This document shows positions 1 to 5,866 of a stretch of DNA of 7,895 bases, one piece after another; position 1 is the stretch's first letter; each line of letters begins with the position of its first letter. The notes beneath the pieces were generated by a model. It saw only the letters and a program-made list of their open reading frames with translations, did not search any database and had not been told where the DNA came from. The stretch is from Spirochaetia bacterium (GTDB lineage: Bacteria > Spirochaetota > Spirochaetia > DTKZ01), in assembly GCA_031270615.1 (NCBI GenBank), contig JAISXE010000387.1, forward strand, positions 1 to 7,895. The letters are read 5' to 3'. The position numbers were made by a program, and so were the translations under genes.

Positions 1-32
1 GCGCAGCCAAAAGATTGGAGCGGATAGCCCGG

Positions 33-58
33 TTTTTTGCGCCTGGGGGCGCAAAAAA
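33..58. repeat. Perfect 11-bp inverted repeat (T6-GCGCC / GGCGC-A6)
   Basis: TTTTTTGCGCC (33-43) and GGCGCAAAAAA (48-58) are perfect complements around a TGGG loop. The T run precedes the GC stem and the A run follows it on both strands. That is the reverse of an intrinsic terminator, so no U tract trails the hairpin in either direction. Confidence 0.6.
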
Positions 59-101
59 TGTGCCAAAATGATCAATGCGATTGAGAAAAGTAAACGCCGA
101 T

Positions 102-123
102 GCCCTGGCCGATCCCCCAGGGC
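102..123. repeat. GC-rich hairpin downstream of the operon
   Basis: GCCCTGG (102-108) and CCAGGGC (117-123) form a perfect 7-bp stem with an 8-base loop. On the minus strand the stem is followed, about seven bases later, by a modest T-rich run (TTTACTTTTCTC). It is the best candidate for stopping the flaG-fliD-PilZ transcript, but the gap before the Ts makes it weak. Confidence 0.35.
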
Positions 124-155
124 CAGCGCACATAAATGAACGCGGGGAGGAATTT

Positions 156-247
156 AACCACGGACCTCGCGGACAAGGGCGGACGGCACGGATAGAAAAT
201 AAGGGATTCCGATCAAAAGCCCGGCTTCTTCCGTGAGGTCCGCGGTT
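156..247. repeat. REP/MITE-like element: 18-bp imperfect inverted repeats with internal CGGAC repeats
   Basis: AACCACGGACCTCGCGGA at 156-173 is the inverted partner of TCCGTGAGGTCCGCGGTT at 230-247, agreeing at 16 of 18 positions. Inside the left side, CGGAC or CGGAT recurs at 161, 170, 180 and 189, about every nine bases. The arrangement of short arms around a 56-base centre, in an intergenic site after an operon, is typical of dispersed palindromic elements. Whether copies exist elsewhere in the genome cannot be seen here. Confidence 0.55.
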
Positions 248-279
248 CGGTTCGACTTATCCTTCCGCGTAAGCGTGGC

Positions 280-1371
280 TCAGATATCGTACTCGTAAAC
301 AAAGTCCCGGATGGCGTTCATGTTTTTCCGGGAAACGTTGGTAAACTGCACATGTATGGTTTTTCTGCGCGGCGGGTTCGGGGTAATTCCCCGCACCTTG
401 CCGTACACGGTGACGGGCCTTCCCCGCACCGTTTCAAAATCAACCTGGACCAGCGAACCCTTGGGCACAACGTTCTGCGCCAGAATGGCGCAGCCGCCGG
501 CGGAAATATCCTGCATGGAACCAAGAAGGTTGCGGGACTTGTTGACGACAGCCTGCCGGACCAACTTGCGTTTTACCTTGGTCTCGACAATATTCACCAG
601 ATACAGCACCGCGGGCCTGCCGATTTTCTTGCGTTTTGCGTGGCGTTTCTGTATCTGTTTCAGGTTTTTCCCGTGTTCGGTAAAAACAGACAGAACCCCC
701 CGCACGTTTTTATACCCCAGGACTTTTGTTTTGTACGCGTAGACATCGGTGCCGCCCCGGATAAACATGATCGACAGCTCCTCGCCCTTGGGCCAGGGGT
801 GGGCGTTTTCCTGGTTCTGCCCCCCAGGCACTTCCATGCCGATCATGCTCTGCATGTTCGACGTGATATAGCTCACATAGGTCGTTCCGTCGCTTCCGCG
901 GATTTTCACTTCGGTATTGATGGGCAGGCTCAATGTCGAGGAAATGATCTTTGCCTGTTCGGAGTTGGCCTCGATGGTCTGTTTGATGCCGTAAATGATG
1001 CTTTTGCGGAATTCTTTCTCCTCGGCGGAAAGCTCCTGTTCCTCCAGGTGGGTCATCATCTGGCGCAAAAGCTTGTCCAGGGTCGAGGAGTTTTCCAGCG
1101 CCCGCACGGGGTTGGCGAATTTCATTTCAGCTATAACGGTTTCAAGAAGCCGTATCTGGGTTTTCGAGAGCTTCAGTTTCTTCGCCTTTTTGCGGAAAGT
1201 CCCCTTGCTGTAGCTCCCCGGCTTTGCTGTGGCTTTCGTCCCCACAAAGGCTATCCATATTCCCAGAATCGCCAAAACGCCGATTATAATGACAAGGGCA
1301 AACGTGTCCATCGTGGCGGAGTTGCTTTCGTTCAGTTTCAGTATCGGCGTTCTCTGAAGCAGTGCGAACAT
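280..1371 (-). CDS. Membrane-anchored PilZ-domain protein, YcgR-like
   Basis: Predicted inner-membrane cyclic-di-GMP receptor of 363 residues. One hydrophobic segment near the N terminus (about 24-43, FALVIIIGVLAILGIWIAFV) is followed by a basic stretch (RKKAKKLK), which suggests the rest is cytosolic. A helical region (about 70-145) leads to a YcgR-like N domain (about 148-235) and then a C-terminal PilZ domain with RxxxR (RKLVR, about 268-272) and DxSxxG (DISAGG, about 288-293). Both binding motifs are intact. YcgR-type proteins slow or bias the flagellar motor when bound to cyclic-di-GMP; a similar motility role is inferred from the operon. The preferred start is ATG at 1371, overlapping the upstream TGA by one base (TGATG). 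A GTG at 1374 would also work, with a four-base overlap. GGGGGGGAAGG lies just upstream and fits ATG better. A later ATG at codon 22 (numbered from the GTG) has no Shine-Dalgarno. Confidence 0.9.
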   Translation of the reverse strand: MFALLQRTPILKLNESNSATMDTFALVIIIGVLAILGIWIAFVGTKATAKPGSYSKGTFRKKAKKLKLSKTQIRLLETVIAEMKFANPVRALENSSTLDKLLRQMMTHLEEQELSAEEKEFRKSIIYGIKQTIEANSEQAKIISSTLSLPINTEVKIRGSDGTTYVSYITSNMQSMIGMEVPGGQNQENAHPWPKGEELSIMFIRGGTDVYAYKTKVLGYKNVRGVLSVFTEHGKNLKQIQKRHAKRKKIGRPAVLYLVNIVETKVKRKLVRQAVVNKSRNLLGSMQDISAGGCAILAQNVVPKGSLVQVDFETVRGRPVTVYGKVRGITPNPPRRKTIHVQFTNVSRKNMNAIRDFVYEYDI

Positions 1372-2231
1372 CACAGGCCTTCCCCCCCAAGAAGCTCCGC
1401 CAGCCTGTCCGTGCGGGGAGCTATCTCGTATTCAAAGAGATCTCCAATCAAAACGGAATCCCGCGCTTCAAAAGCGCCGGTCAATTCATTCAAAATGCCG
1501 TTGAATTCCCTGCAAAAGACTTCGCAGGCCTCCTGGCCCTCGTGTTTGCGCGACAGGATGCGTATCGCCTTTAAGGCAAGTTCCGTATAGGACAGGATGC
1601 CCTGCATTGCCTCGCGGTCCCTGCCCGACTGCAGGAGGACGGGCACGTTTTCCAAAGCGGGTTTTACCGCGAGAAGCAAGCGGGAAACGTTTGCCGCCTC
1701 CTGCGCGGGATGGACGATTTCCGCCAGGCGGTCCCGCACGAGGATGCCCGCCGCCCGCACATAAGTGCCCATCGCGTCTTTTTCCGCCTGGGTAAACGGC
1801 GCATCCCCCTGCCGCGCAAGGAGGAAAGCGTCTTTGCCGAAAGCCGGGGAGCCGAAAATATCCTTCAGGCGGGCCTCCAGGGCCTTGCGGACGTAGGGGT
1901 ATTCTTTCAGTATCTCCCGCAGGGCGTTTTCGTCGTCCGCGGCGAGGGCCTTTTCAAAAAAATCAAAATAATCGCGGAGGACCTCAAGCTCGTGGGCGCC
2001 TTCCGGCTTTTCCGGTTCCGCCGAAACGGCGATCCTCGCCAGGCCCTCAAGAGGCAGGCCCGCCCACTTCGCCGGCAGGGGAATTTCCACGCCCGCGCCG
2101 TCTACCTCAAAGGCGCAAACCCGCGCCCCGATAGACGCCGCCCAGCCGGAAATCGCCTCAAAAACCTCAAAAAGGGTCTTTTCGTTTTCCAGCGCGAAGG
2201 ATACGGGTTCCCCGTTTACGAATATTTCCAT
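1371..2231 (-). CDS. Unrecognised protein of the fliD operon, possible beta-grasp N terminus and helical C terminus
   Basis: I do not recognise this 286-residue protein. Residues 1-70 look like alternating strands around one helix (MEIFVNGEPVSFAL, TLFEVFEAI, ARVCAFEVDG), reminiscent of a ubiquitin-like fold. Residues 80-286 appear almost wholly helical, with SYTELALKAIRIL at 214-226 and a late conserved-looking segment, NELTGAFEARDSVLIGDLFEYEIAPR (248-273). There is no signal peptide or membrane helix, so it is probably cytosolic. It follows fliD by 11 bases, the place where many bacteria carry the flagellin chaperone gene fliS, and abuts a PilZ gene. An export chaperone or a flagellar assembly regulator is possible, but that is inference from position. 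No Shine-Dalgarno is visible before the ATG at 2231 (AAACACAGAT), so its translation may be coupled to fliD. Confidence 0.8.
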   Translation of the reverse strand: MEIFVNGEPVSFALENEKTLFEVFEAISGWAASIGARVCAFEVDGAGVEIPLPAKWAGLPLEGLARIAVSAEPEKPEGAHELEVLRDYFDFFEKALAADDENALREILKEYPYVRKALEARLKDIFGSPAFGKDAFLLARQGDAPFTQAEKDAMGTYVRAAGILVRDRLAEIVHPAQEAANVSRLLLAVKPALENVPVLLQSGRDREAMQGILSYTELALKAIRILSRKHEGQEACEVFCREFNGILNELTGAFEARDSVLIGDLFEYEIAPRTDRLAELLGGEGL

Positions 2232-2242
2232 ATCTGTGTTTA

Positions 2243-4255
2243 TTATCGATTGGTTGCGCCGCTTCTGTTAAAGTTTTCTACCGCCTGCGAGCTTTTTTCA
2301 AGGCCCCCCAAAGCGCTTTCCATGACGCCGTATTTCCGCTTCAGGTTTCTCTCAAAGTTTTCCAGATAACGGTTGTAGTTGTCGATTCTGCGGTTTGTCT
2401 GGCTTATCTGCGAGTCAATGGTACTCAGCTTCAGGGGGATGATGCCTCCCGTCTGTACCAGGGGACGTATATAGTTGTCAACCGCGACGGCCACTCCCGA
2501 ATCGGCAATCAAATCGCCGTCCGTGTCGTTCCCGAAAATATCCTGCATGGCGGCCAGATTGTTTTTCAGTGTCTCATCCAGCCTGCTTTCGTCGATCTCC
2601 AGGTATCCCCGGAGTTTCGCCGCATCGTAGTTCGCGCCGCCCGTCCGGCTGTTTGTCGAAATGCCTGTCTGGGCCAGGAGGGCCACTTCTTCGCCAGCGG
2701 ACGTGGGGTAGGGGTTCATCATGATGTTCTGGAAGGTCCCCCGCATCTGCAAAAGGGTCTGATCCCCGTTAAAAAGGCCCAGTTTTTCCCTGGCCTTCTC
2801 CTGTTCTTCCGGCGAAAGGTAGGTGATTTCCTGGATGATGTTCTCGTCGGTGCGCGTCAGAATATTGATATTGGCGATAAGCTGGTTGTAATACCCAACA
2901 AACTGGATAAGGGCGTCCTTGATCTTTTCCCTGTCCGGCTCTACCGCAAGTTCCACCGGCTTTGTCCCCGGCCCCTCAAGGGTGATGGTTACCCCCGGCA
3001 GAAGGTCGCTTATGCTGTTCGAGGAACGCTGGATGGGAATACCGTCCATCACGATCTGGGCGTCCCGGGCCGTGCTGACCGGATTCACGGGCCGGAAGTC
3101 CCCGCGCGCCGAAGGATCGTAGAGATGGACGGCGCGCAGCTCGATATCCCTGTGGGTATTGTTGTTCCTGAAATAAAGGGCGGAAATTTCCTTGCCGTAA
3201 TCGCCCAGGGGAATCGTCAGCTTCACAAAATCGGCGGTGTCGGAAAGCTCAGGAAGGGGAACGGGAACCCCGTCGATTCCCGCGAACATCATGGCAAAGT
3301 CGTCGACAATCCTGGGCCCCTCAGGCGGCGTCCATTCGGGAAGGACGACCTTCGACGCGCCGCCCTGTATGGTTATGTCCTGGAAACTGAGCGAGGGGGC
3401 TTCGGGGATGGACGGCCCGGGCGGCGGCGTCGGCGGGGGAGGGATTTCCCCCTTGCGGGACGTTACCTTTACCTCCAGTTCCAGAACAGTGTTGTTAATC
3501 TTCAGCGGGCTTATGGGAACGGCAGCCTCTTTGTTCGGCGTCAGCTTCAAAGTGCCATTCTGCACCACGGCGGTGTCACTGGGTTTTGTCCAGGGCTTTA
3601 CGGAAGCCTGGTCCAGGCTTATCCTCCGCGAGCCTTCCAGATCCCTTTCGACAAGACCTGAGTTTTCCGCAAGGGCCACAGAGTCGTCAAGAAACGAAAG
3701 GGGATTCTGCGCGCCGGTTTTCAGGGACTCTATCATGAAAACCTGGGACTCCGTCGTATTGCGCACAACCTGGGCCCGCACGATACCCTCGCCGCGGCTG
3801 TTCAGGGTTTGAATAAACGCGGACAGCTTCCCCCCCCGGAAGTTGAAACGCACTTCCTGTTCCCCCACGCGGAAACCGTATTTCCCCTCTGGAACGGAAA
3901 AGTCAAGATTCAAAGGCCTTGACAGGAATTTGTCGCTTTCGGCAAGGTGTTTGACCAGCAGCCTCGTTTTCCCCTCCGCCGCCTCGCGGGTCGCCGTTGC
4001 CGTCAGGACGCTTTCATCCCCGGAAACCGCCCGCCTTTCCCTGAAAGGACTCTGAAAACCGAACAGGGCGCGGGAGGAATCCCGAAAGCGGCCAAGCCCC
4101 TGGTTGACCTCCCGCCAGGTTTGGGCCCTGGTCTTATAGGAGCTTATCGAGTCCTCCATGCGTTTCAAGGGGATTTTCTCCGCCTCCACCAGGCCCTGAA
4201 TAAGCTCTTCTGTTTTGTATTTGCTGTTTACGCCAGGGATTGAAAAATCAGACAC
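2243..4255 (-). CDS. fliD: Flagellar filament cap protein FliD (hook-associated protein 2)
   Basis: FliD caps the growing flagellar filament and helps exported flagellin subunits fold at the tip. The 670-residue protein begins MSDFSIPGVNSKYKTEELIQ, the treponemal FliD start, with the FliD N-terminal domain over about residues 8-110. The FliD C-terminal domain spans roughly 395-655 and includes GYLEIDESRLDETL (550-563), an acidic DTDGDLIAD stretch (577-585) and a closing coiled-coil helix (612-664). The middle (110-390) is variable and contains a proline-rich segment, IPPPPTPPPGPSIP, at 271-284. The start codon is GTG, supported by a purine-rich Shine-Dalgarno (AAGGGG, five bases upstream) and by the family N terminus. 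The gene ends in tandem in-frame stops, TAATAA. At 670 residues it is longer than the enteric form, mainly through the middle region. It sits between flaG and an unrecognised gene in a tight operon; no fliS is visible after it. Confidence 0.95.
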   Translation of the reverse strand: MSDFSIPGVNSKYKTEELIQGLVEAEKIPLKRMEDSISSYKTRAQTWREVNQGLGRFRDSSRALFGFQSPFRERRAVSGDESVLTATATREAAEGKTRLLVKHLAESDKFLSRPLNLDFSVPEGKYGFRVGEQEVRFNFRGGKLSAFIQTLNSRGEGIVRAQVVRNTTESQVFMIESLKTGAQNPLSFLDDSVALAENSGLVERDLEGSRRISLDQASVKPWTKPSDTAVVQNGTLKLTPNKEAAVPISPLKINNTVLELEVKVTSRKGEIPPPPTPPPGPSIPEAPSLSFQDITIQGGASKVVLPEWTPPEGPRIVDDFAMMFAGIDGVPVPLPELSDTADFVKLTIPLGDYGKEISALYFRNNNTHRDIELRAVHLYDPSARGDFRPVNPVSTARDAQIVMDGIPIQRSSNSISDLLPGVTITLEGPGTKPVELAVEPDREKIKDALIQFVGYYNQLIANINILTRTDENIIQEITYLSPEEQEKAREKLGLFNGDQTLLQMRGTFQNIMMNPYPTSAGEEVALLAQTGISTNSRTGGANYDAAKLRGYLEIDESRLDETLKNNLAAMQDIFGNDTDGDLIADSGVAVAVDNYIRPLVQTGGIIPLKLSTIDSQISQTNRRIDNYNRYLENFERNLKRKYGVMESALGGLEKSSQAVENFNRSGATNR

Positions 4256-4275
4256 CTTTTCCCCTTCCCCCCGGG

Positions 4276-4623
4276 CTAAATGATTTCGTCAAAAAGAAGG
4301 CCGATTGTTTCCTTCATGCGGCTATGCAGCCTTTGCAGCGCTTCCGGGGGAAGAACTTTAATTACCTTATCGGTCTCGCGGTCAATCACCTTGACGATCA
4401 CCTGGTCGGTATCGGGATTCACGGAATATTTAAGGCGTCGGTTCAGAAAAGTGCTGAACTCCTCAATTTCCCGAACCGTCTGCCGCACGGGACCCGGATC
4501 GGACCTTTTCTTTTCAGACGGTGCGGACGAAGAGCGGGAAGCCTGTATCTGTGGCCGCCCTGCCCGCAGGGTGGAAATCGCCGCCATTCCGTTGACGGAG
4601 ATTCCGCTTATTTCCAAAGCCAT
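4276..4623 (-). CDS. flaG: FlaG family flagellar protein
   Basis: Small protein of 115 residues with the FlaG fold in its second half. The typical core runs from about residue 58 to the end: NRRLKYSVNPDTDQVIVKVI, then DRETDKVIKVLPPEALQRL, matching the family pattern of an FSV-like strand, a VVKVID strand and an 'I..IPPE..L' helix start. Residues 1-57 are less conserved and rich in Ser, Arg and Pro. In other bacteria FlaG is filament-associated and its loss alters filament length; the exact role in spirochaetes is not shown by the sequence. The start is supported by GGAGGT six bases upstream. It lies directly before fliD with a 20-base gap, the common flaG-fliD order, and probably shares its transcript. 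Confidence 0.92.
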   Translation of the reverse strand: MALEISGISVNGMAAISTLRAGRPQIQASRSSSAPSEKKRSDPGPVRQTVREIEEFSTFLNRRLKYSVNPDTDQVIVKVIDRETDKVIKVLPPEALQRLHSRMKETIGLLFDEII

Positions 4624-4686
4624 ATTCTTACCTCCGTGTAAGAAAAGCGGAAGGAGAGCGCGAACTCCCCCCGCCGTGATTCACTA

Positions 4687-4715
4687 TAAAGAGATAACGT
4701 CCAGCAATCTCTTTA
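4687..4715 (-). promoter_or_regulatory. Hairpin between the second flagellin and flaG
   Basis: TAAAGAGAT and ATCTCTTTA (minus strand, 4715-4707 and 4695-4687) form a perfect 9-bp, A/T-rich stem with an 11-base loop. There is no U tract beyond it. It may mark the 3' end or a processing point that lets flagellin mRNA accumulate above the downstream flaG-fliD message. No clear promoter was found in this 116-base gap. Confidence 0.4.
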
Positions 4716-4739
4716 CAACCGGAACGGATATCCGCACAC

Positions 4740-5594
4740 CTAGCCCAAAAGCTGCAGTGTGCTTTGCGAACTCATGTTGGCCTGAGCCAGCATTGCCGTG
4801 TTGGCCTGGGAGAGGATGGAATTCTTTACGAAGTTGACCATTTCGCTCGCCATATCGACATCGCGGATGCGCGACTCTGAAGCCTGCATGTTCTCCGCAG
4901 CCACGGCGACTCCCCGTGAGGCCATTTCAAAACGGTTCTGGTACGCACCCAAGTCCGCGCGCTGCTTGCTGACAGTCCGCAGGGCGGTGTCAACAGTGCC
5001 GATGGCAAAATTGGCCGACTCAACCGTGGAAATCGAAATCATGCCTCCCTGGCCTTCCGGGTTTACAAGCCCCAAAGCCCCCGCAGTCATAGTGCCGATG
5101 TACATATCTTCACCCTGATCGATGTTCGCGCCAACCTGAAGCCTCATCACCCTGCCGATAACGGAATCCTCAGCAAAACTTCCGGTAAGGATATTCATTC
5201 CATTAAACTGGGCATGGGACGCGATGCGGTTCACTTCGTCAACAAGCTGTGACACCTCAACCTGGATCTGCATGCGGTCTTCGGGGGTATAAATACCGTT
5301 GGCGGACTGTACCGCCAGTTCCCGCATGCGGTGCAGAATGTCCTGGGTCTCCTGCAAGTAGCCCTCTGTGGTCTGAATAAAAGAAACCCCGTTTTCAATG
5401 TTGCGCTGCGCCTGATTCAGGCCACGAATCTGGCTGCGGAGCTTTTCGGAAACCGCAAGTCCCGATGCGTCATCGCCGGCCCTGTTGATACGGAGCCCGG
5501 AACTCAGTTTCTCGATGTTTTTTCCCAAATCTACGGTACGAGCGCCAAGTTCCCTATTGGAATACATGGCGCTTATGTTATGATTTATAATCAT
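4740..5594 (-). CDS. flaB: FlaB-type core flagellin, second copy
   Basis: Second FlaB flagellin, 284 residues, starting MIINHNISAMYSNRELG. The D0/D1 core is intact (EKLSSGLRINRAGDDASGLA at 28-47; HRMRELAVQ at 88-96) and the C terminus is MLAQANMSSQSTLQLLG. It is close to the first copy through residues 28-136 and the C-terminal helix, but its linker at 140-166 is shorter and different (EDSVIGRVMRLQVGANIDQG), and residues 12-26 and 225-262 also differ. In treponemes several FlaB paralogues are mixed in one filament core, so a related but distinct subunit is expected. The start is fixed by AAGGAGGG six bases upstream. Its leader is unusually structured, with its own candidate promoter, suggesting separate control from the first copy. 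The stop is TAG, followed by the palindrome CGGATATCCG (4734-4725). I cannot say which T. pallidum FlaB number it matches. Confidence 0.96.
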   Translation of the reverse strand: MIINHNISAMYSNRELGARTVDLGKNIEKLSSGLRINRAGDDASGLAVSEKLRSQIRGLNQAQRNIENGVSFIQTTEGYLQETQDILHRMRELAVQSANGIYTPEDRMQIQVEVSQLVDEVNRIASHAQFNGMNILTGSFAEDSVIGRVMRLQVGANIDQGEDMYIGTMTAGALGLVNPEGQGGMISISTVESANFAIGTVDTALRTVSKQRADLGAYQNRFEMASRGVAVAAENMQASESRIRDVDMASEMVNFVKNSILSQANTAMLAQANMSSQSTLQLLG

Positions 5595-5603
5595 AGATAA
5601 CCC

Positions 5604-5638
5604 TCCTTGAAGAATACCGAAGGCATCCCTTGCCTTCG
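5604..5638 (-). promoter_or_regulatory. Putative CsrA-binding leader: ARGGA hairpin loop plus ARGGA over the ribosome binding site
   Basis: In minus-strand RNA, CGAAGGCA and UGCCUUCG (5638-5631 and 5625-5618) form a perfect 8-bp stem whose five-base loop is AGGGA (5630-5626), followed by UG. This matches the CsrA consensus core ARGGAUG displayed in a loop. A second core, AAGGA (5608-5604), overlaps the Shine-Dalgarno GGAGGG (5606-5601). The same arrangement controls Bacillus hag through CsrA and FliW, and CsrA repression of Borrelia flaB has been reported. Two further ARGGA cores lie upstream at 5687-5683 and 5747-5743. The motifs are seen directly; CsrA binding here is inferred. Confidence 0.5.
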
Positions 5639-5708
5639 TCTTTGTATACTCGCGGGAAATTCATTCAGGGATAGATCGCGCTTCCCTGCCGTTCCGTTTC
5701 CCCGGCAA

Positions 5709-5748
5709 CAAAGAGAATCGCCGGTTTAAAAACCGGAAATTCTCCTTG
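5709..5748 (-). promoter_or_regulatory. Long hairpin in the leader of the second flagellin
   Basis: In minus-strand RNA, CAAGGAGAAU (5748-5739) pairs with AUUCUCUUUG (5718-5709) over 10 bp, with one G.U. After a 2x2 internal loop, CCGGUUU pairs with AAACCGG (7 bp) around a UU loop. The same G.U would be an A.C mismatch if the plus strand were transcribed. A weak U-rich run (UCUCUUUGUU) covers and follows the closing arm, so partial termination or attenuation is possible. Confidence 0.55.
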
Positions 5749-5794
5749 CCTGCGGTACACGGAGGGTTTTTTTCAAAGAACTACGCACAGCCTG

Positions 5795-5836
5795 TCGGCC
5801 CTTAGGCCGAAGGCGGGACCACCCGGTCCCACCTTC
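5795..5836 (-). promoter_or_regulatory. Two abutting strong hairpins after the first flagellin stop
   Basis: In minus-strand RNA, GAAGGUGGGACC and GGUCCCGCCUUC (5836-5825 and 5820-5809) form a 12-bp stem with a GGGU loop. Directly after it, UCGGCC and GGCCGA (5810-5805 and 5800-5795) form a 6-bp stem with a UAAG loop; the two stems share two bases. The only irregular pair in the first stem is U.G in this RNA but would be C.A in the opposite RNA, which favours selection on the minus strand. No U tract follows, so a simple intrinsic terminator is unlikely. A 3'-end stabiliser of the first flagellin mRNA, or a structured 5' end for the second, fits better. Confidence 0.6.
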
Positions 5837-5837
5837 T

Positions 5838-5866
5838 ATAATACCACATTATCCAAGGAGTTGCAA
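5838..5866 (-). promoter_or_regulatory. Sigma-70-like promoter of the second flagellin
   Basis: On the minus strand, TTGCAA (5866-5861) is followed by a 17-base spacer and TATTAT (5843-5838), preceded by TGG as in an extended -10. The -35 lies inside the last codons of the upstream flagellin. The start would be near 5831, at the base of the tandem hairpins, giving a leader of about 235 bases. This is a fair sequence match with no experimental support. Confidence 0.45.

Larger units (their letters stand above)
1..279. other. Intergenic region without a supported gene
   Basis: These bases lie downstream of the last minus-strand gene. I see no convincing gene. The stretch holds three inverted repeats and a run of CGGAC repeats, described separately. 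A minus-strand frame opening at ATG 133 stays open to the window edge but has no ribosome binding site and no recognisable protein. Confidence 0.6.
5599..5768 (-). promoter_or_regulatory. Possible long-range sequestration of the second flagellin's ribosome binding site
   Basis: AACCCUCC (minus strand, 5768-5761) is perfectly complementary over 8 bases to GGAGGGUU (5606-5599), which contains the Shine-Dalgarno. Immediately after the first segment, GUGUAC (5760-5755) can pair with GUAUAC (5649-5644) with one G.U. Together they would close a multibranched fold enclosing the long hairpin at 5709-5748. This was worked out by hand and is unverified. Confidence 0.3.

Noticed and set aside
1..133. 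Minus-strand frame from ATG at 133 open to the window edge, about 44 codons
   Set aside because: It has no ribosome binding site, no recognisable protein, and it runs through two inverted repeats. It might be a gene remnant, but the sequence does not support a call.
352..1590. Long plus-strand open frame of 412 codons opposite the membrane PilZ gene and the start of its neighbour
   Set aside because: It is antisense to two well-supported minus-strand genes and has His/Gly/Arg/Pro-rich content typical of a reverse-frame shadow in GC-rich DNA.
4680..4720. Sigma-70 promoter for flaG using TATAGT near 4684
   Set aside because: No acceptable -35 hexamer lies 16-18 bases upstream. The segment is better explained as part of the 9-bp hairpin.
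5700..5730. Sigma-28 promoter for the second flagellin from TAAACCGG and GCCGGGGA
   Set aside because: The spacing is 14 bases rather than 11, the -10 half matches poorly, and the TAAA lies within the arm of a strong hairpin.
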